Below are positions 28,501 to 35,768 of a stretch of DNA of 64,000 nt, piece by piece. The DNA comes from Chitinophaga sp. CF118. Lineage in GTDB: Bacteria; Bacteroidota; Bacteroidia; Chitinophagales; Chitinophagaceae. Below the pieces are notes generated by a model. That model had not been told where the DNA came from, ran no database searches, and saw only the letters and a program-made list of their open reading frames with translations. The stretch covers positions 558,001-622,000 of the forward strand of contig NZ_FOMK01000004.1 of NCBI RefSeq assembly GCF_900112615.1. The letters are read 5' to 3'. The stretch's first letter is position 1, and every line of letters starts with the position of its first letter. Both the position numbers and the translations under genes were made by a program.

Positions 28501-28867
28501 CTGTTTGCGGTGCGTTACTGTTGTTATTGCGAGGTGTTATTACAATATTTTTACCCGAAATGTAATAGCTGAATGGTTGATTGTTTAATATGGTTTCCAT
28601 CACCGTAGTGAGTGGTGCGTTTTTTACCCGTATATCAACAGTAATAGCACGTACCGCTCCTTCATTGTAAATAAATCCGTAGCCGGATTGCTTTTCGATT
28701 GCTGAAAAGACTTTTGTAATTGCGGTGTTACGCAAATCAAGTGTTATTCCTCCCTGCCTTGCACTGGCCGGAAGATTCTGTCCCATTAAAATTAACGCAA
28801 ACAATACAAATAATAGACATAACCTCCCCCTGCTCCTTAGGCAGGAGTCTAAAACATTTTTCATCAT
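25568..28867 (-). CDS. SusC/RagA-family TonB-dependent outer-membrane transporter with STN domain
   Basis: The 1099-residue protein has a long signal peptide (to ~38), an STN domain (~45-110, ITLDLRNTAITKVFSAIEKQSGYGF), a carboxypeptidase-regulatory-like domain (~125-205, ISGIVMSADGGTLAGASIKV), a plug (KEIEKQPVGNIMQALEGRIPGM, ADATAIYGSRGANGVVLITTKKG) and a ~750-residue barrel ending ITGGLQISL. The STN domain marks it as a transducer that signals to the FecR anti-sigma factor encoded upstream. The imported substrate cannot be read from sequence; no glycoside hydrolase is in the operon. Confidence 0.96.
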   Translation of the reverse strand: MMKNVLDSCLRSRGRLCLLFVLFALILMGQNLPASARQGGITLDLRNTAITKVFSAIEKQSGYGFIYNEGAVRAITVDIRVKNAPLTTVMETILNNQPFSYYISGKNIVITPRNNNSNAPQTDSLIDISGIVMSADGGTLAGASIKVKNSTLATNTNSKGSFKLSGVPYNAVLVVTFLGFAEQQRKVADKMIIMLQPVTSELKGVTINKGYYTEQRQLSTGAVSSISAKEIEKQPVGNIMQALEGRIPGMVVSQTSGVPGARLNIQVRGRTNFDRDITSDQALVIVDGVPMVGANDRMNNITGPFGTTTGEGLTALAGINTADIESIDVLKDADATAIYGSRGANGVVLITTKKGKAGPMKIDANVYSGVSRVTRMATMLNTEQYLAMRNEAFANDNVTKTNANAADLLLFDQTRYTDFGKLFAGNSASALDAQVNVSGSNMNTQYRMGAGYHKEGTVWPGDFSSDRLSLNFNTYTTSANKKFSAGLSGMYSISKSDLLAGDLASAILLPPNFQIYDTTGNLAWNEGGYNTGRDNPMSQLKQKYLANMNNLNVNLMLNYNILNGLVLRSSIGYNYTATDDKRMTPMAAQNPAKTNLAGFATFGSGNFKTWIIEPQAEYTRPIWKGKLTALVGATFNKTDKNRLTVTGNGYSNDDLINSLTGAATFSGTNAFEQYNYQAFFGRLNYNVANKYIVNFTGRRDGSSRFGPEYRFSNFGAIGAAWLFSNEKWAGNISFLSYGKLRGSYGVTGNDQIGEYMYLDTWGAGTSYGDSTTLLPTKLFNPDLHWEKSKKTEIALELGFFKDRLMLTTSFYHNLSSEPLVKYPLTGSTGFSSILSNLAGVEVVNRGWEITLTSRNIDGKLKWTTDFNITIPTNYLKKYPNLATSSYATKYSIGHSLNQVMAMQFLGVDPTTGLYAAKDQNNDGVGGTLDFVPGRNTDPRYYGGINNTFSYKGFDLSFFFQFTKQLGTSWKGNNLYNPPGMAYNVPVMALDRWKEPGQRTDVQKFTTSAGQANGLQGFYAFRFSDGVLTDASFLRLKNVNLSYSLPASWLSAVHVRSCRLYMSAQNLFVITPYKGGDPEIQNYTRMAPLRTITGGLQISL

Positions 28868-28894
28868 TAAGCGATAATTGGTTGATTAATTAAA

Positions 28895-30052
28895 CTATTG
28901 GCTGATCTTCCCATTATAGGGCAGAACAATTACCTTATCCCCCTCTACTTTAAAACTTGCGCTGCCTGTGGCTGATAGCATAGATAACAGTTGATTTAAA
29001 GGGATATTCCTTTCTGTTTTTACACTGAGCCTGTTATCGGCAGGCAACTGGCCTTGATAAAGAACATTCACACCATACCAGTGAGCGATGTCTTCCATAA
29101 TAGATGGCAGACTTTCACTCCTGAAAATGAACAGGCCATCTTTCCAGGCAAGGGTTGCCTCCATATCCGCGACAGCAACCTGAAGTGTATTACCAGCGGA
29201 TACAACTTCCTGCCCCGGTTTAAGCATTACCTGTTTTGCATCTGTAGAAACTTTTACACTTCCGGATAGCAGGGATACCTTTTTAGTATTAACATCCTCA
29301 TAGACACGGATATTAAATGCAGTACCCAAAACAGTTACATTCATACCTGCCGTTTCAACTACAAAAGGATGAGCGGATTCCTGAGCTACTTCAAGGTAGG
29401 CCTCTCCCTGAATGGATATCCTTCGTTCATTTGCTGCAAATCGGTTAGGGAAACGGACCGTAGAGCCGGCATTGAGCCAGAGCTGCGAACCATCCGGAAG
29501 GCGTAGCTGATAGCGGTTTTCCACAGGAACACGCAGGGTAAATTGTTCAATAGCGGCATCTTTAGTGTTATCTCCAAAGCTGAGTAAACCTGGTTGAACA
29601 TTCACATGACCATTGCCGATTCTGAATGTGGTATCTGCGTTGTTATTGATTACGACTTCTTCTCCCTGCGGGCCGGTAAGAACGATCCCTCTTTTCTTGT
29701 TTGCAATGACCTGTTGCGGTAGTTTGTTCCCGTTCTGAAGTGTTGCCAGCCATACTACGGCACCCAGCAGCGATGCCGCCACAGCCACCCGTACTATGAT
29801 GGTTCTGAGTTTTGAACGTTGCCTGCTCCTTTTCATAAGGTCTTGCCATCCTTCTTCCGGATCAAACTCCCCGAAAGGATGATTTTCCGGTTCTTCAAGT
29901 ATGGTTTTAACCCTGTCAAACAATTCCGCATTGGCTGTACGCTCAGCGATCCAGGACTGCAGTTCTGCTTGTTCAGCTTCGGTGATTTCACCGGCCAGCT
30001 CCTTGCTGATAAGGTTTCCAATATGAAAAGGAAAGTGTTCGTCGTTCATCAT
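28895..30052 (-). CDS. FecR-family anti-sigma factor
   Basis: I start at 30052/30049 (MMNDEHFPFHIGNLISKELAGEIT) rather than 30121. The ~385-residue protein has an N-terminal cytoplasmic anti-sigma segment (EITEAEQAELQSWIAE), one span (~86-106, VRVAVAASLLGAVVWLATL), a FecR domain (~165-265, RYQLRLPDGSQLWLNAGSTVRFPNRF, VETAGMNVTVLGTAFNIRVYED) and a C-terminal DUF4974 (NRLSVKTERNIPLNQLLSMLSATGSASFKVEGDKVIV). It relays the state of the SusC transducer to the ECF sigma factor encoded just upstream (gap ~78 bp). Confidence 0.94.
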   Translation of the reverse strand: MMNDEHFPFHIGNLISKELAGEITEAEQAELQSWIAERTANAELFDRVKTILEEPENHPFGEFDPEEGWQDLMKRSRQRSKLRTIIVRVAVAASLLGAVVWLATLQNGNKLPQQVIANKKRGIVLTGPQGEEVVINNNADTTFRIGNGHVNVQPGLLSFGDNTKDAAIEQFTLRVPVENRYQLRLPDGSQLWLNAGSTVRFPNRFAANERRISIQGEAYLEVAQESAHPFVVETAGMNVTVLGTAFNIRVYEDVNTKKVSLLSGSVKVSTDAKQVMLKPGQEVVSAGNTLQVAVADMEATLAWKDGLFIFRSESLPSIMEDIAHWYGVNVLYQGQLPADNRLSVKTERNIPLNQLLSMLSATGSASFKVEGDKVIVLPYNGKISQ

Positions 30053-30130
30053 TAACAGCTTTTTCGGCCTCGCTCTTATAAATAATACACCGTCGTTTTG
30101 CTTTTGTCTAAACAAAGGCAAATTATTTTT

Positions 30131-30670
30131 TTAAGGATGTTGTTTAAACATAGAAAGAAAAACGAGGAAGGATTGAAAATTAAGGAGTTGACGCATGAGT
30201 TGCAGCCCCCTCCTCTTCTGATTTCGTACAGTACTGGCGCTTATACCCAGTAGCTCTGCAATTTCTTCGGAGGTCTTACTCCCGTTCATACTCAGCTCTA
30301 TTACTTTCCGGCATTCATCCGGTAGCCGGCTCACGGCGTGCAGAACATCGCGATAAACTTCTGCTTCTATTATTGCATTGCTTATATCCGGGTCTATTTC
30401 TTCCTGTGTGCTGGCCCATTGAGTTTCCAGGGAGTTACGGCGGGTAGTATCGCGCAGGTAGTTGAGAGATGCATTTTTTACGGACTGGTAAAGGAAAGCC
30501 CGTACTCTGTCAGGATCGTTCTCCAACCCCTCCTTTTTCTGCCAGCTTTTCAGAAAGACATCCTGTACCAGTTCTTTGGCTACATCCGTATCGTTCAGCA
30601 ACCTCCTCGCGAAGAAGCAAAGCGACTGGTAGTATTTCCGGTAAAGTTGTTCAAAGGTGTCCTGGTCCAT
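30131..30670 (-). CDS. ECF RNA polymerase sigma-70 factor
   Basis: The 179-residue protein contains sigma region 2 (FEQLYRKYYQSLCFFARRLLNDTDVAKELVQDVFLKSW) and region 4 (LPDECRKVIELSMNGSKTSEEIAELLGISASTVRNQKRRGL), typical of the Bacteroides-expansion ECF group paired with FecR. It heads the leftward operon through the FecR, SusC, SusD and TlpA-like genes and should drive SusC/SusD expression when the substrate is present. Confidence 0.95.
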   Translation of the reverse strand: MDQDTFEQLYRKYYQSLCFFARRLLNDTDVAKELVQDVFLKSWQKKEGLENDPDRVRAFLYQSVKNASLNYLRDTTRRNSLETQWASTQEEIDPDISNAIIEAEVYRDVLHAVSRLPDECRKVIELSMNGSKTSEEIAELLGISASTVRNQKRRGLQLMRQLLNFQSFLVFLSMFKQHP

Positions 30671-30925
30671 ACGGTTGTAAAATGGAGGGGTATTACATTT
30701 CGATTTTATAAGCGTGAGATAAAACTATAAAAAAATTCCGGTTTGTGCAATGCACATCCAGCTATCCACCAGATGGACAATGCCTTATCTGAAAACAGGA
30801 AAAATCCCCTCCATGAGAATAATTGTCGATAGAACAGAGATGTTAACAATTTCGAAACAATTCCTTAATAATATATTCATGTTGCTTCTGTACTCTTGCT
30901 GACTTTAAACCCACATAGTATAGAT

Positions 30926-32428
30926 ATGAAATTAAAACACTTGTTCCCTCTTGCCATCCTGGCTATGTTGACCGCCTGTTCCAAGGACAACAATCCCAAT
31001 GATCCAATTGTTAATGAAGACCCTGCAACCTTCGCAGAAATCGGCACACTGGACATTGGCGAGACAGGCGCAGCAGAGATCAGCGCTTATGATCCCTCCA
31101 CTAAAAGGCTGTTTGTAGTAAACAACGGAACTGTGAATAAGATTGATGTTATAGATATGGCCGACCCTACCAAAATGACGGTGATCCACTCCATCCCCAC
31201 CAACAGCGGCACAGTAAACAGCGTATCTGTGAAAGATGGCAAACTGGCTGCAGCCATAGAGGCGGTGGACAAACAGCAGCCGGGTAAAGTAACAGTGTAT
31301 AATACCAGCAGCTATACGGAAATCAAATCTATTGCCACCGGTGCATTACCAGACATGGTAACTTTCAGCCCGGATGGCAAATATATTCTTACTGCCAATG
31401 AGGGCGAGCCAAATGCGGATTATACCAACGATCCTGCCGGTTCAGTATCTTTAATCAGTGTAAGCGACAACTATAGTGTTGTAAATATTGATTTCAGCAG
31501 TTTCGCTTCCCAGCAGTCAGCACTGCAACAAAAAGGGCTACGCGTGTTTGGGCCTAATGCCAGCTTTGCACAGGACATGGAACCGGAATATGTAACCGTT
31601 TCACCAGACTCTAAAACAGCCTGGGTAACCCTACAGGAAAACAATGCTATTGCAAAAATTGACCTGACCACAAAAACTGCCACCGATATTTTCCCCCTTG
31701 GCTTTAAAGATTATAACCAGGATGCAAATGCCATCGATCCTTCCGACAAGGATAATGCCATCAGCTTTAGCGAATGGCCAGTAAAAGGCATGTATCAACC
31801 CGACGCAATTGCCGTATTACAGACTGGCGGAATCCCATATTTGTTTACAGCAAACGAAGGCGATGTACGTGAATATACTGGCTTTGTGGAAGCTAAACGT
31901 ATCAAGAATATTTCTCTAGACCTCACCGCTTTCCCGAACGCTGCAGATTTGCAAAAAGATGCACAACTGGGTCGTTTGAACATCACCACCACTTTGGGCG
32001 ATGCCAATGGTGATGGTCTCTACGAAACGCTTTACTCTTTTGGCGCACGTTCCTTCAGCGTTTGGAATGGTGTTAATGGATCCCTGGTATATGACAGCAA
32101 AAATGAACTGGAAGTAAAGGCCAATGCAGCCGGTTATTATGATGATGCCCGCAGCGATGACAAAGGTGTAGAACCGGAAGGTATCACGCTGGGACAAATA
32201 GGCAATAAGAACATTGCTTTCATTGGCATGGAAAGAGCAGATGCCATAGCTGTATATGATGTTTCCAAACCGGATGCACCAGTCTTCCTTCAGATACTGA
32301 AATCAGGCGATGCCCCGGAAGGAGTATTGTTTGTAGCAGCTAAAGACAGCCCTACAGGAAAGAGTCTGTTGATTGTAAGCAGTGAGGATGATGGTGTTTT
32401 GAAAGTATATACCCCAAACACAATATAA
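30926..32428 (+). CDS. Choice-of-anchor I family beta-propeller lipoprotein
   Basis: The start is the ATG at 30926 (MKLKHLFPLAILAMLTACSKD), giving a lipobox LTAC; the upstream ATG at 30896 would extend it by ten residues with no signal benefit. The 500-residue mature body forms a beta-propeller of the choice-of-anchor I type, with hallmark motifs TFSPDGKYILTANEGEPNADYTNDPAGSVSLI, EPEYVTVSPDSKTAWVTLQENNAIAKIDL, GDVREY and KGVEPEGITLGQIGNKNIAFIGMERADAIAVYDV. Members are surface or secreted proteins; some are annotated as alkaline-phosphatase-like or mesenchyme-specific glycoprotein-like. The enzymatic role is uncertain. Confidence 0.85.
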   Translation: MKLKHLFPLAILAMLTACSKDNNPNDPIVNEDPATFAEIGTLDIGETGAAEISAYDPSTKRLFVVNNGTVNKIDVIDMADPTKMTVIHSIPTNSGTVNSVSVKDGKLAAAIEAVDKQQPGKVTVYNTSSYTEIKSIATGALPDMVTFSPDGKYILTANEGEPNADYTNDPAGSVSLISVSDNYSVVNIDFSSFASQQSALQQKGLRVFGPNASFAQDMEPEYVTVSPDSKTAWVTLQENNAIAKIDLTTKTATDIFPLGFKDYNQDANAIDPSDKDNAISFSEWPVKGMYQPDAIAVLQTGGIPYLFTANEGDVREYTGFVEAKRIKNISLDLTAFPNAADLQKDAQLGRLNITTTLGDANGDGLYETLYSFGARSFSVWNGVNGSLVYDSKNELEVKANAAGYYDDARSDDKGVEPEGITLGQIGNKNIAFIGMERADAIAVYDVSKPDAPVFLQILKSGDAPEGVLFVAAKDSPTGKSLLIVSSEDDGVLKVYTPNTI

Positions 32429-32776
32429 TATTCCCATTACGATATAACAAAGGCCTTCGTATTATCAACAAAAAAAGGTACACACCATACATTTTAAGTA
32501 TGGAATATGAATTTCTGAAACACACACTATTTCTCACACAGCTGCATAAAATTAGCCTTGCAAATCATTTATTTGCAAGGCTAATTAAAGTTCGTGAAAA
32601 AGAGCAGGGAGATGTCGATAATTAATTTTATTACGGCACTCCATTTAACTAAACTCAGATTACTCACGAAGGTGCTAACATTAAGATAAGATTTTGATAA
32701 CTATTATTTCATGCGTTATAAATTATCTATATCGATTTGAAGGTTATGTTTGCTGTAATTAAACCTACAACCTACA
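32429..32776. other. Intergenic region containing repeat copy B
   Basis: This 348-bp region holds the hairpin-plus-tail repeat (32550-32620), which probably terminates the upstream lipoprotein gene. The remaining ~150 bp before the phosphodiesterase gene shows no clear consensus promoter and no ORF. Confidence 0.6.
32550..32620. repeat. Dispersed hairpin-plus-tail repeat, copy B
   Basis: A perfect 16-bp stem (left arm 32550-32565, right arm 32571-32586) with loop CATTT is followed by the tail GTGAAAAAGAGCAGGGAGAT then GTCGA (32594-32618). This is the best-preserved hairpin of the family; copy A shares almost the whole tail. Confidence 0.8.
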
Positions 32777-33613
32777 ATGACCACCTTCAAAGTGAACAGG
32801 AGTCCATTCGTCTTATTGTCGATTTGGATACTGGTGTTATTTGCACATACCTCACTATCACAAAACATCACATTTCTCCCAAACGCTTATGCTCATAATG
32901 ACTACTGGCATAAGCGACCGTTGTTTGATGCGCTCGACAATGGTTTTACTTATGTAGAGGCAGATGTATATCTGAGGAAAGGAAATCTTGTAGTAGCACA
33001 CATGTTGCCTGTGTTACAGCCTTCCAGGACACTTGATAAATTATATCTTAATCCTTTGTTTCATCATTTTAAAAATGATAGTATGGGGATAACTAATCCG
33101 CCGATTACTTTAATGATAGACATAAAAAGTGAACCTGAAAAAACCTACCGGGCATTAGCGTGCCTGTTACACCGCTACGAATCACTATTATCCTATTATG
33201 AAAATGGAACGTTGTATAAACGCGCTGTTACTGTTGTAATAACCGGGAACAAACCTGTTCGAACTATAAAAAGCCTGGATTGCCGATATGTTTTTATTGA
33301 TGAAGACTTAATACAGATGGCTAAAGAAAAGAATCCGGCAAATCTGTTCCCGATAGCCAGTTGCCGATATGGTCGCTTAGTGAGCCAGAATAGTGAAGAG
33401 ACATTATCAAAAGAAGAAAAACGAAATCTTTGCAGATATGTACAAATGGCACATCAAAATGGCAAAATAGTACGGCTGTGGGCATCCCCTGAAAATACAG
33501 TAGTTTGGAAAGAATTATTAAGTTGTGGTGTTGACTTAATTAATACTAATAAACTGGTAGAGTTAAAAACCTTTTTATTGAACAGATATCAGGATTATGC
33601 AAAAACCAATTAA
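32777..33613 (+). CDS. Exported PI-PLC/GDPD-like phosphodiesterase
   Basis: The 278-residue protein has a signal peptide (to about SLSQ-29). The sequence NAYAHNDYWHKRPLFDALDNGFTYVEADVYLRKGNLVVAHMLP matches the phosphatidylinositol-specific phospholipase C/glycerophosphodiester phosphodiesterase superfamily, with catalytic His in AHND, Glu-x-Asp in VEADV and the second His in VVAHM. A TIM-barrel C-terminal part ends in LWASPENTVVWKELLSCGVDLINTNKL. It likely cleaves a phosphodiester in the periplasm. The substrate is not known. Confidence 0.85.
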   Translation: MTTFKVNRSPFVLLSIWILVLFAHTSLSQNITFLPNAYAHNDYWHKRPLFDALDNGFTYVEADVYLRKGNLVVAHMLPVLQPSRTLDKLYLNPLFHHFKNDSMGITNPPITLMIDIKSEPEKTYRALACLLHRYESLLSYYENGTLYKRAVTVVITGNKPVRTIKSLDCRYVFIDEDLIQMAKEKNPANLFPIASCRYGRLVSQNSEETLSKEEKRNLCRYVQMAHQNGKIVRLWASPENTVVWKELLSCGVDLINTNKLVELKTFLLNRYQDYAKTN

Positions 33614-33619
33614 TGGCAT

Positions 33620-33687
33620 TTAAAAGCCCTACAAATCATTGAATTGCAGGGCTTTTAAGTTATGGAAAAGAGCGGGGGAATGTCGAA
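33620..33687. repeat. Dispersed hairpin-plus-tail repeat, copy C
   Basis: The stem TTAAAAGCCCT...AGGGCTTTTAA encloses ACAAATCATTGAATTGC; the tail ATGGAAAAGAGCGGGGGAAT then GTCGAAG follows. It sits between convergent genes and probably terminates both. Confidence 0.75.
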
Positions 33688-33758
33688 GTGGTTGATGAAG
33701 AGAAAATGTTTCCGAAAGATTGGAATAAGGCAAGCATATTTTCCTCATCCAAAAGACC

Positions 33759-34667
33759 CTATTGCGTCTTACTGTCCAGTATCACTGGTGTGTTACCTTT
33801 GCCCATGATGATTACTTTCGCATTGGTGGATTTCGCTATTTCCAACTGAGCCTTGATACTTTCATATTGCAGTTGCCTGTCTGTTAAGCTTTCGCTGATG
33901 ATGCGCTGATAGTCTGCGATACCCTGTGCTTCCACCCGTTTTCGTTCCGCTTCCTGTCTTTCTTTCTGTAAAACAAACTGCATTTTCTGTGCGTCCTGTT
34001 CTGCATTAATCTTTTGCTCAATGGTGGTACGTACGGATTGTGGTAGTGTAATATTACGCACCAGGAGATTCTCCAGCAAAAGTCCGCGTTTCTTAAAATC
34101 TGCTTCTATACTTTTAAATATTCGTTGCTGGAATTCATCGCGCTTGGTGGAATACAATGCCACCGCATCATAGTATACGGCATTGTCGCGTATTCTTGTT
34201 CTGGTGATCGGGCGAACAATCTTATCTTCATAATCAGCGCCTGTTTCCTGCAATAACATGGGCGCATCCTTGATAATCAGGCGATATAAAACAGAAAGGT
34301 CGATCGTTACCTCCAACCCATCAGCCGTCAATACCCTGATAGCATCATCTCCGGATTTTGTTCCTTCATCATGCACACCACTCATTGTATAATTCTGGGT
34401 TTTGACATCGAGTTTTTCTATCTGAAGTAAAGGATTGATAAAGTGCAGTCCACTTCCCAGCACGTCTTTCTGTACCTTTCCGAATAATTTTTTAACGCCG
34501 ACTTCTCCGGCATCAATCTGCTGGATACCGGATACCATTATGCCTATCAGCAGGATCAACATTCCTATTCCACGAATCGGAACCTTGAAGCGTCTTAATC
34601 TTTCATCACTTCTGGTAATAGCTCCGGCAGCAATCAATAAAAATAAGCCTAGTATTATGAGAATCAT
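33759..34667 (-). CDS. Prohibitin/SPFH-domain membrane protein
   Basis: The 302-residue protein has two N-terminal hydrophobic segments (MILIILGLFLLIAAGAI and GIGMLILLIGIMVSGI) and an SPFH/prohibitin domain (~50-230: QQIDAGEVGVKKLFGKVQKDVLGSGLHFINPLLQIEKLDVKTQNYT) followed by a charged coiled-coil (KMQFVLQKERQEAERKRVEAQGIADYQRIIS). Prohibitins form large ring assemblies on the membrane that control proteases such as FtsH. The gene stands alone, divergent from the peptide/tRNA region. Confidence 0.9.
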   Translation of the reverse strand: MILIILGLFLLIAAGAITRSDERLRRFKVPIRGIGMLILLIGIMVSGIQQIDAGEVGVKKLFGKVQKDVLGSGLHFINPLLQIEKLDVKTQNYTMSGVHDEGTKSGDDAIRVLTADGLEVTIDLSVLYRLIIKDAPMLLQETGADYEDKIVRPITRTRIRDNAVYYDAVALYSTKRDEFQQRIFKSIEADFKKRGLLLENLLVRNITLPQSVRTTIEQKINAEQDAQKMQFVLQKERQEAERKRVEAQGIADYQRIISESLTDRQLQYESIKAQLEIAKSTNAKVIIMGKGNTPVILDSKTQ

Positions 34668-34771
34668 ATGGGATTTTTTAGAGGAGATTAACGATAGAGT
34701 ATACTACACTTCAGATAGGCTCGCTGATTGAGGTATTATCAAAAAATATAGCTAAACAAATATAATTTTTA

Positions 34772-34810
34772 TAATCCTCTTACGAAATATAATATTTCGT
34801 AAGAGGATTA
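34772..34810. repeat. 19-bp perfect inverted repeat upstream of the peptide/tRNA region
   Basis: TAATCCTCTTACGAAATAT (34772-34790) is exactly complementary to 34792-34810, with a single-base centre. There is no poly-T tract on either side, so it is a weak candidate terminator. It lies between the prohibitin start (34667) and the first small peptide ORF (34958), so an operator role for either is possible. Confidence 0.85.
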
Positions 34811-34957
34811 CCTTTTCCAAAATAGTTTATGCACACATAATTTCATGCCATTAGATAGGCTACCAGTGTATGAATTAGTTAATAATGGTTTTAATAATCA
34901 GAAAAATGATTATCTGAAAGATTTTTTTATTTCAAATATTAATATCACATTTGCTTC

Positions 34958-35026
34958 ATGAAAGCATATATACATATACCGCATATTTTTCCGTTTGCCA
35001 TTGGCAGGGGATCGTTGTGTATGTAA
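34958..35026 (+). CDS. Small His/Pro/Phe-rich peptide 1 (putative leader peptide)
   Basis: This 22-codon ORF (ATG 34958, TAA 35024-35026) aligns with the ORF at 35102-35167: both read MK-x3-HIP-x2/3-PF-x2-G-x-G-x-LC-x-stop. The indel between them is a whole codon and several differences are synonymous third-position changes, which supports translation. It contains two His, two Pro and two Phe codons (CAT, CCG, TTT). A hairpin overlapping its last codons and an intrinsic terminator follow. It lies upstream of tRNA-Pro/Phe/His genes. Nothing like a toxin or signal peptide is seen. No known family is recognised. Confidence 0.6.
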   Translation: MKAYIHIPHIFPFAIGRGSLCM

Positions 35027-35046
35027 TTAAAATACAAATAACACAA
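35015..35046 (+). promoter_or_regulatory. Hairpin overlapping the end of peptide ORF 1
   Basis: TTGTGT (the Leu-Cys codons, 35015-35020) can pair with ACACAA (35041-35046), and TGTA (35022-35025) with TACA (35033-35036) inside it. The second unit keeps the same design with ACGCAA (a G.U pair), suggesting a conserved RNA structure. Confidence 0.5.
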
Positions 35047-35052
35047 TATTGA

Positions 35053-35080
35053 GCCCCGGTTATCCGGGGCTTTTTTTTTT
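35053..35080 (+). terminator. Intrinsic terminator after peptide ORF 1
   Basis: GCCCCGG-TTAT-CCGGGGC is followed by ten T residues, a strong intrinsic terminator 26 bp after the peptide stop codon. Confidence 0.9.
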
Positions 35081-35101
35081 ACTTTTTTTAATCAGATTTT
35101 C

Positions 35102-35167
35102 ATGAAACAATTTCGACATATACCGTTTTTACCGTTTACCACTGGTAAGGGTTTGTTGTGTACATAA
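35102..35167 (+). CDS. Small His/Pro/Phe-rich peptide 2 (putative leader peptide)
   Basis: This 21-codon ORF (ATG 35102, TAA 35165-35167) is the paralogue of the ORF at 34958-35026. It reads MK-x3-HIP-x2-PF-x2-G-x-G-x-LC-x-stop, with three Phe (TTT), one His (CAT) and two Pro (CCG) codons. A hairpin and a second terminator follow, and the first tRNA gene (tRNA-Pro) starts at 35226, immediately after that terminator. TACTTTTT at 35080-35087, just upstream, is a one-mismatch -7 element, so it could be transcribed separately. Confidence 0.6.
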   Translation: MKQFRHIPFLPFTTGKGLLCT

Positions 35168-35186
35168 TCTATAATAGATAACGCAA
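35156..35186 (+). promoter_or_regulatory. Hairpin overlapping the end of peptide ORF 2
   Basis: TTGTGT (35156-35161, Leu-Cys codons) can pair with ACGCAA (35181-35186), and ATCT (35167-35170) with AGAT (35176-35179) inside. This matches the two-part hairpin of the first unit. Confidence 0.5.
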
Positions 35187-35191
35187 TTAAA

Positions 35192-35224
35192 AAGCCCTGG
35201 ACCATCCGTCTGGGGCTTTTTATT
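35192..35224 (+). terminator. Intrinsic terminator directly before the tRNA array
   Basis: AGCCCTGG pairs with CTGGGGCT (two G.T pairs) around a nine-base loop, followed by TTTTATTT. The T-tract ends one or two bases before the 5' end of the first tRNA, leaving no space for a promoter between them. Confidence 0.8.
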
Positions 35225-35225
35225 T

Positions 35226-35301
35226 AGAGTAGTGTCGGGAAATGGTGATTCCGTCTTCCTTTGGAGGGAAGGGTATGCTGGTTCGAGTCCAGTCTACTCT
35301 A
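35226..35301 (+). tRNA. tRNA-Pro(TGG), copy 1, divergent
   Basis: The acceptor AGAGTAG/CTACTCT pairs perfectly. The anticodon stem CTTCC/GGAAG encloses loop TTTGGAG, so the anticodon is TGG (35262-35264). The T-arm is GCTGG-TTCGAGT-CCAGT; the D-stem has only three pairs and a 12-base loop. A1-T72 and A37 depart from the usual bacterial tRNA-Pro (C1-G72, G37). CCA is not encoded. Confidence 0.75.
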
Positions 35302-35331
35302 CATAATGTTTGTGTAATGCAAACAAAGCAT

Positions 35332-35404
35332 GGTGCAGAAGCTAACTTGGTAGAAGCGGCAGTCTGAAAAACTGCAGGAAGTGGATCGTAACCACTCTGT
35401 ACCA
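35332..35404 (+). tRNA. tRNA-Phe(GAA), copy 1
   Basis: Acceptor GGTGCAG/CTGTACC (one G.T pair), D-stem GCT/AGC, anticodon stem GCAGT/ACTGC with loop CTGAAAA (anticodon GAA, 35366-35368), T-stem AGTGG/CCACT. The T-loop ATCGTAA lacks the canonical TTC start, which is unusual. CCA is not encoded. Confidence 0.75.
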
Positions 35405-35419
35405 CTTTATATTTTTTAT

Positions 35420-35491
35420 GGTGATAGTAGTTTAATGGCAAAACACCTGAATGTGGATCAGGAGATCAGGGTTCGATTCCCGCTTATCACC
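35420..35491 (+). tRNA. tRNA-His(GTG), copy 1
   Basis: The extra G at -1 (35420) faces C73, the tRNA-His hallmark. D-stem GTTT/AAAC, anticodon stem CCTGA/TCAGG with loop ATGTGGA (anticodon GTG, 35453-35455), T-loop TTCGATT. The T-stem CAGGG/CCCGC has two mispairs. Confidence 0.8.
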
Positions 35492-35498
35492 CTTACTT

Positions 35499-35574
35499 AG
35501 AGTAGTGTCGGGAAATGGTGACTCCGTCTTCCTTTGGAAGGAAGGGCATGCTGGTTCGAGTCCAGTCTACTCTA
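35499..35574 (+). tRNA. tRNA-Pro(TGG), copy 2
   Basis: Same cloverleaf as copy 1, with loop TTTGGAA (anticodon at 35535-35537) and a few base changes in the D-loop, anticodon loop and variable region. The acceptor and T-arm are unchanged. Confidence 0.75.
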
Positions 35575-35604
35575 CATAATGTTTGTGTAATGCAAACATA
35601 GCAT

Positions 35605-35677
35605 GGTGCAGAAGCTAACTTGGTAGAAGCGGCAGTCTGAAAAACTGCAGGAAGTGGATCGTAACCACTCTGTACCA
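35605..35677 (+). tRNA. tRNA-Phe(GAA), copy 2
   Basis: Identical in sequence to copy 1, 273 bp downstream; anticodon GAA at 35639-35641. It keeps the unusual ATCGTAA T-loop. Confidence 0.75.
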
Positions 35678-35689
35678 CTTGTTATAAAT

Positions 35690-35761
35690 GGTGATAGTAG
35701 TTTAATGGTAAAACACCTGAATGTGGATCAGGAGATCAGGGTTCGATTCCCGCTTATCACC
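35690..35761 (+). tRNA. tRNA-His(GTG), copy 2
   Basis: Differs from copy 1 by one base in the D-loop (GGT for GGC). Anticodon GTG at 35723-35725; G-1/C73 present. Confidence 0.8.
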
Positions 35762-35768
35762 CTTACTT

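Noticed and set aside
34772..34810. Palindrome as a dif (XerCD) site
   Set aside because: Its perfect 19-bp symmetry around one base does not match the two 11-bp half-sites with a 6-bp spacer of dif.
35220..35678. Two similar minus-strand ORFs across the tRNA array
   Set aside because: They are antisense to the tandem tRNA-Pro/Phe genes and similar only because the array is repeated; the tRNA cloverleafs explain the sequence.
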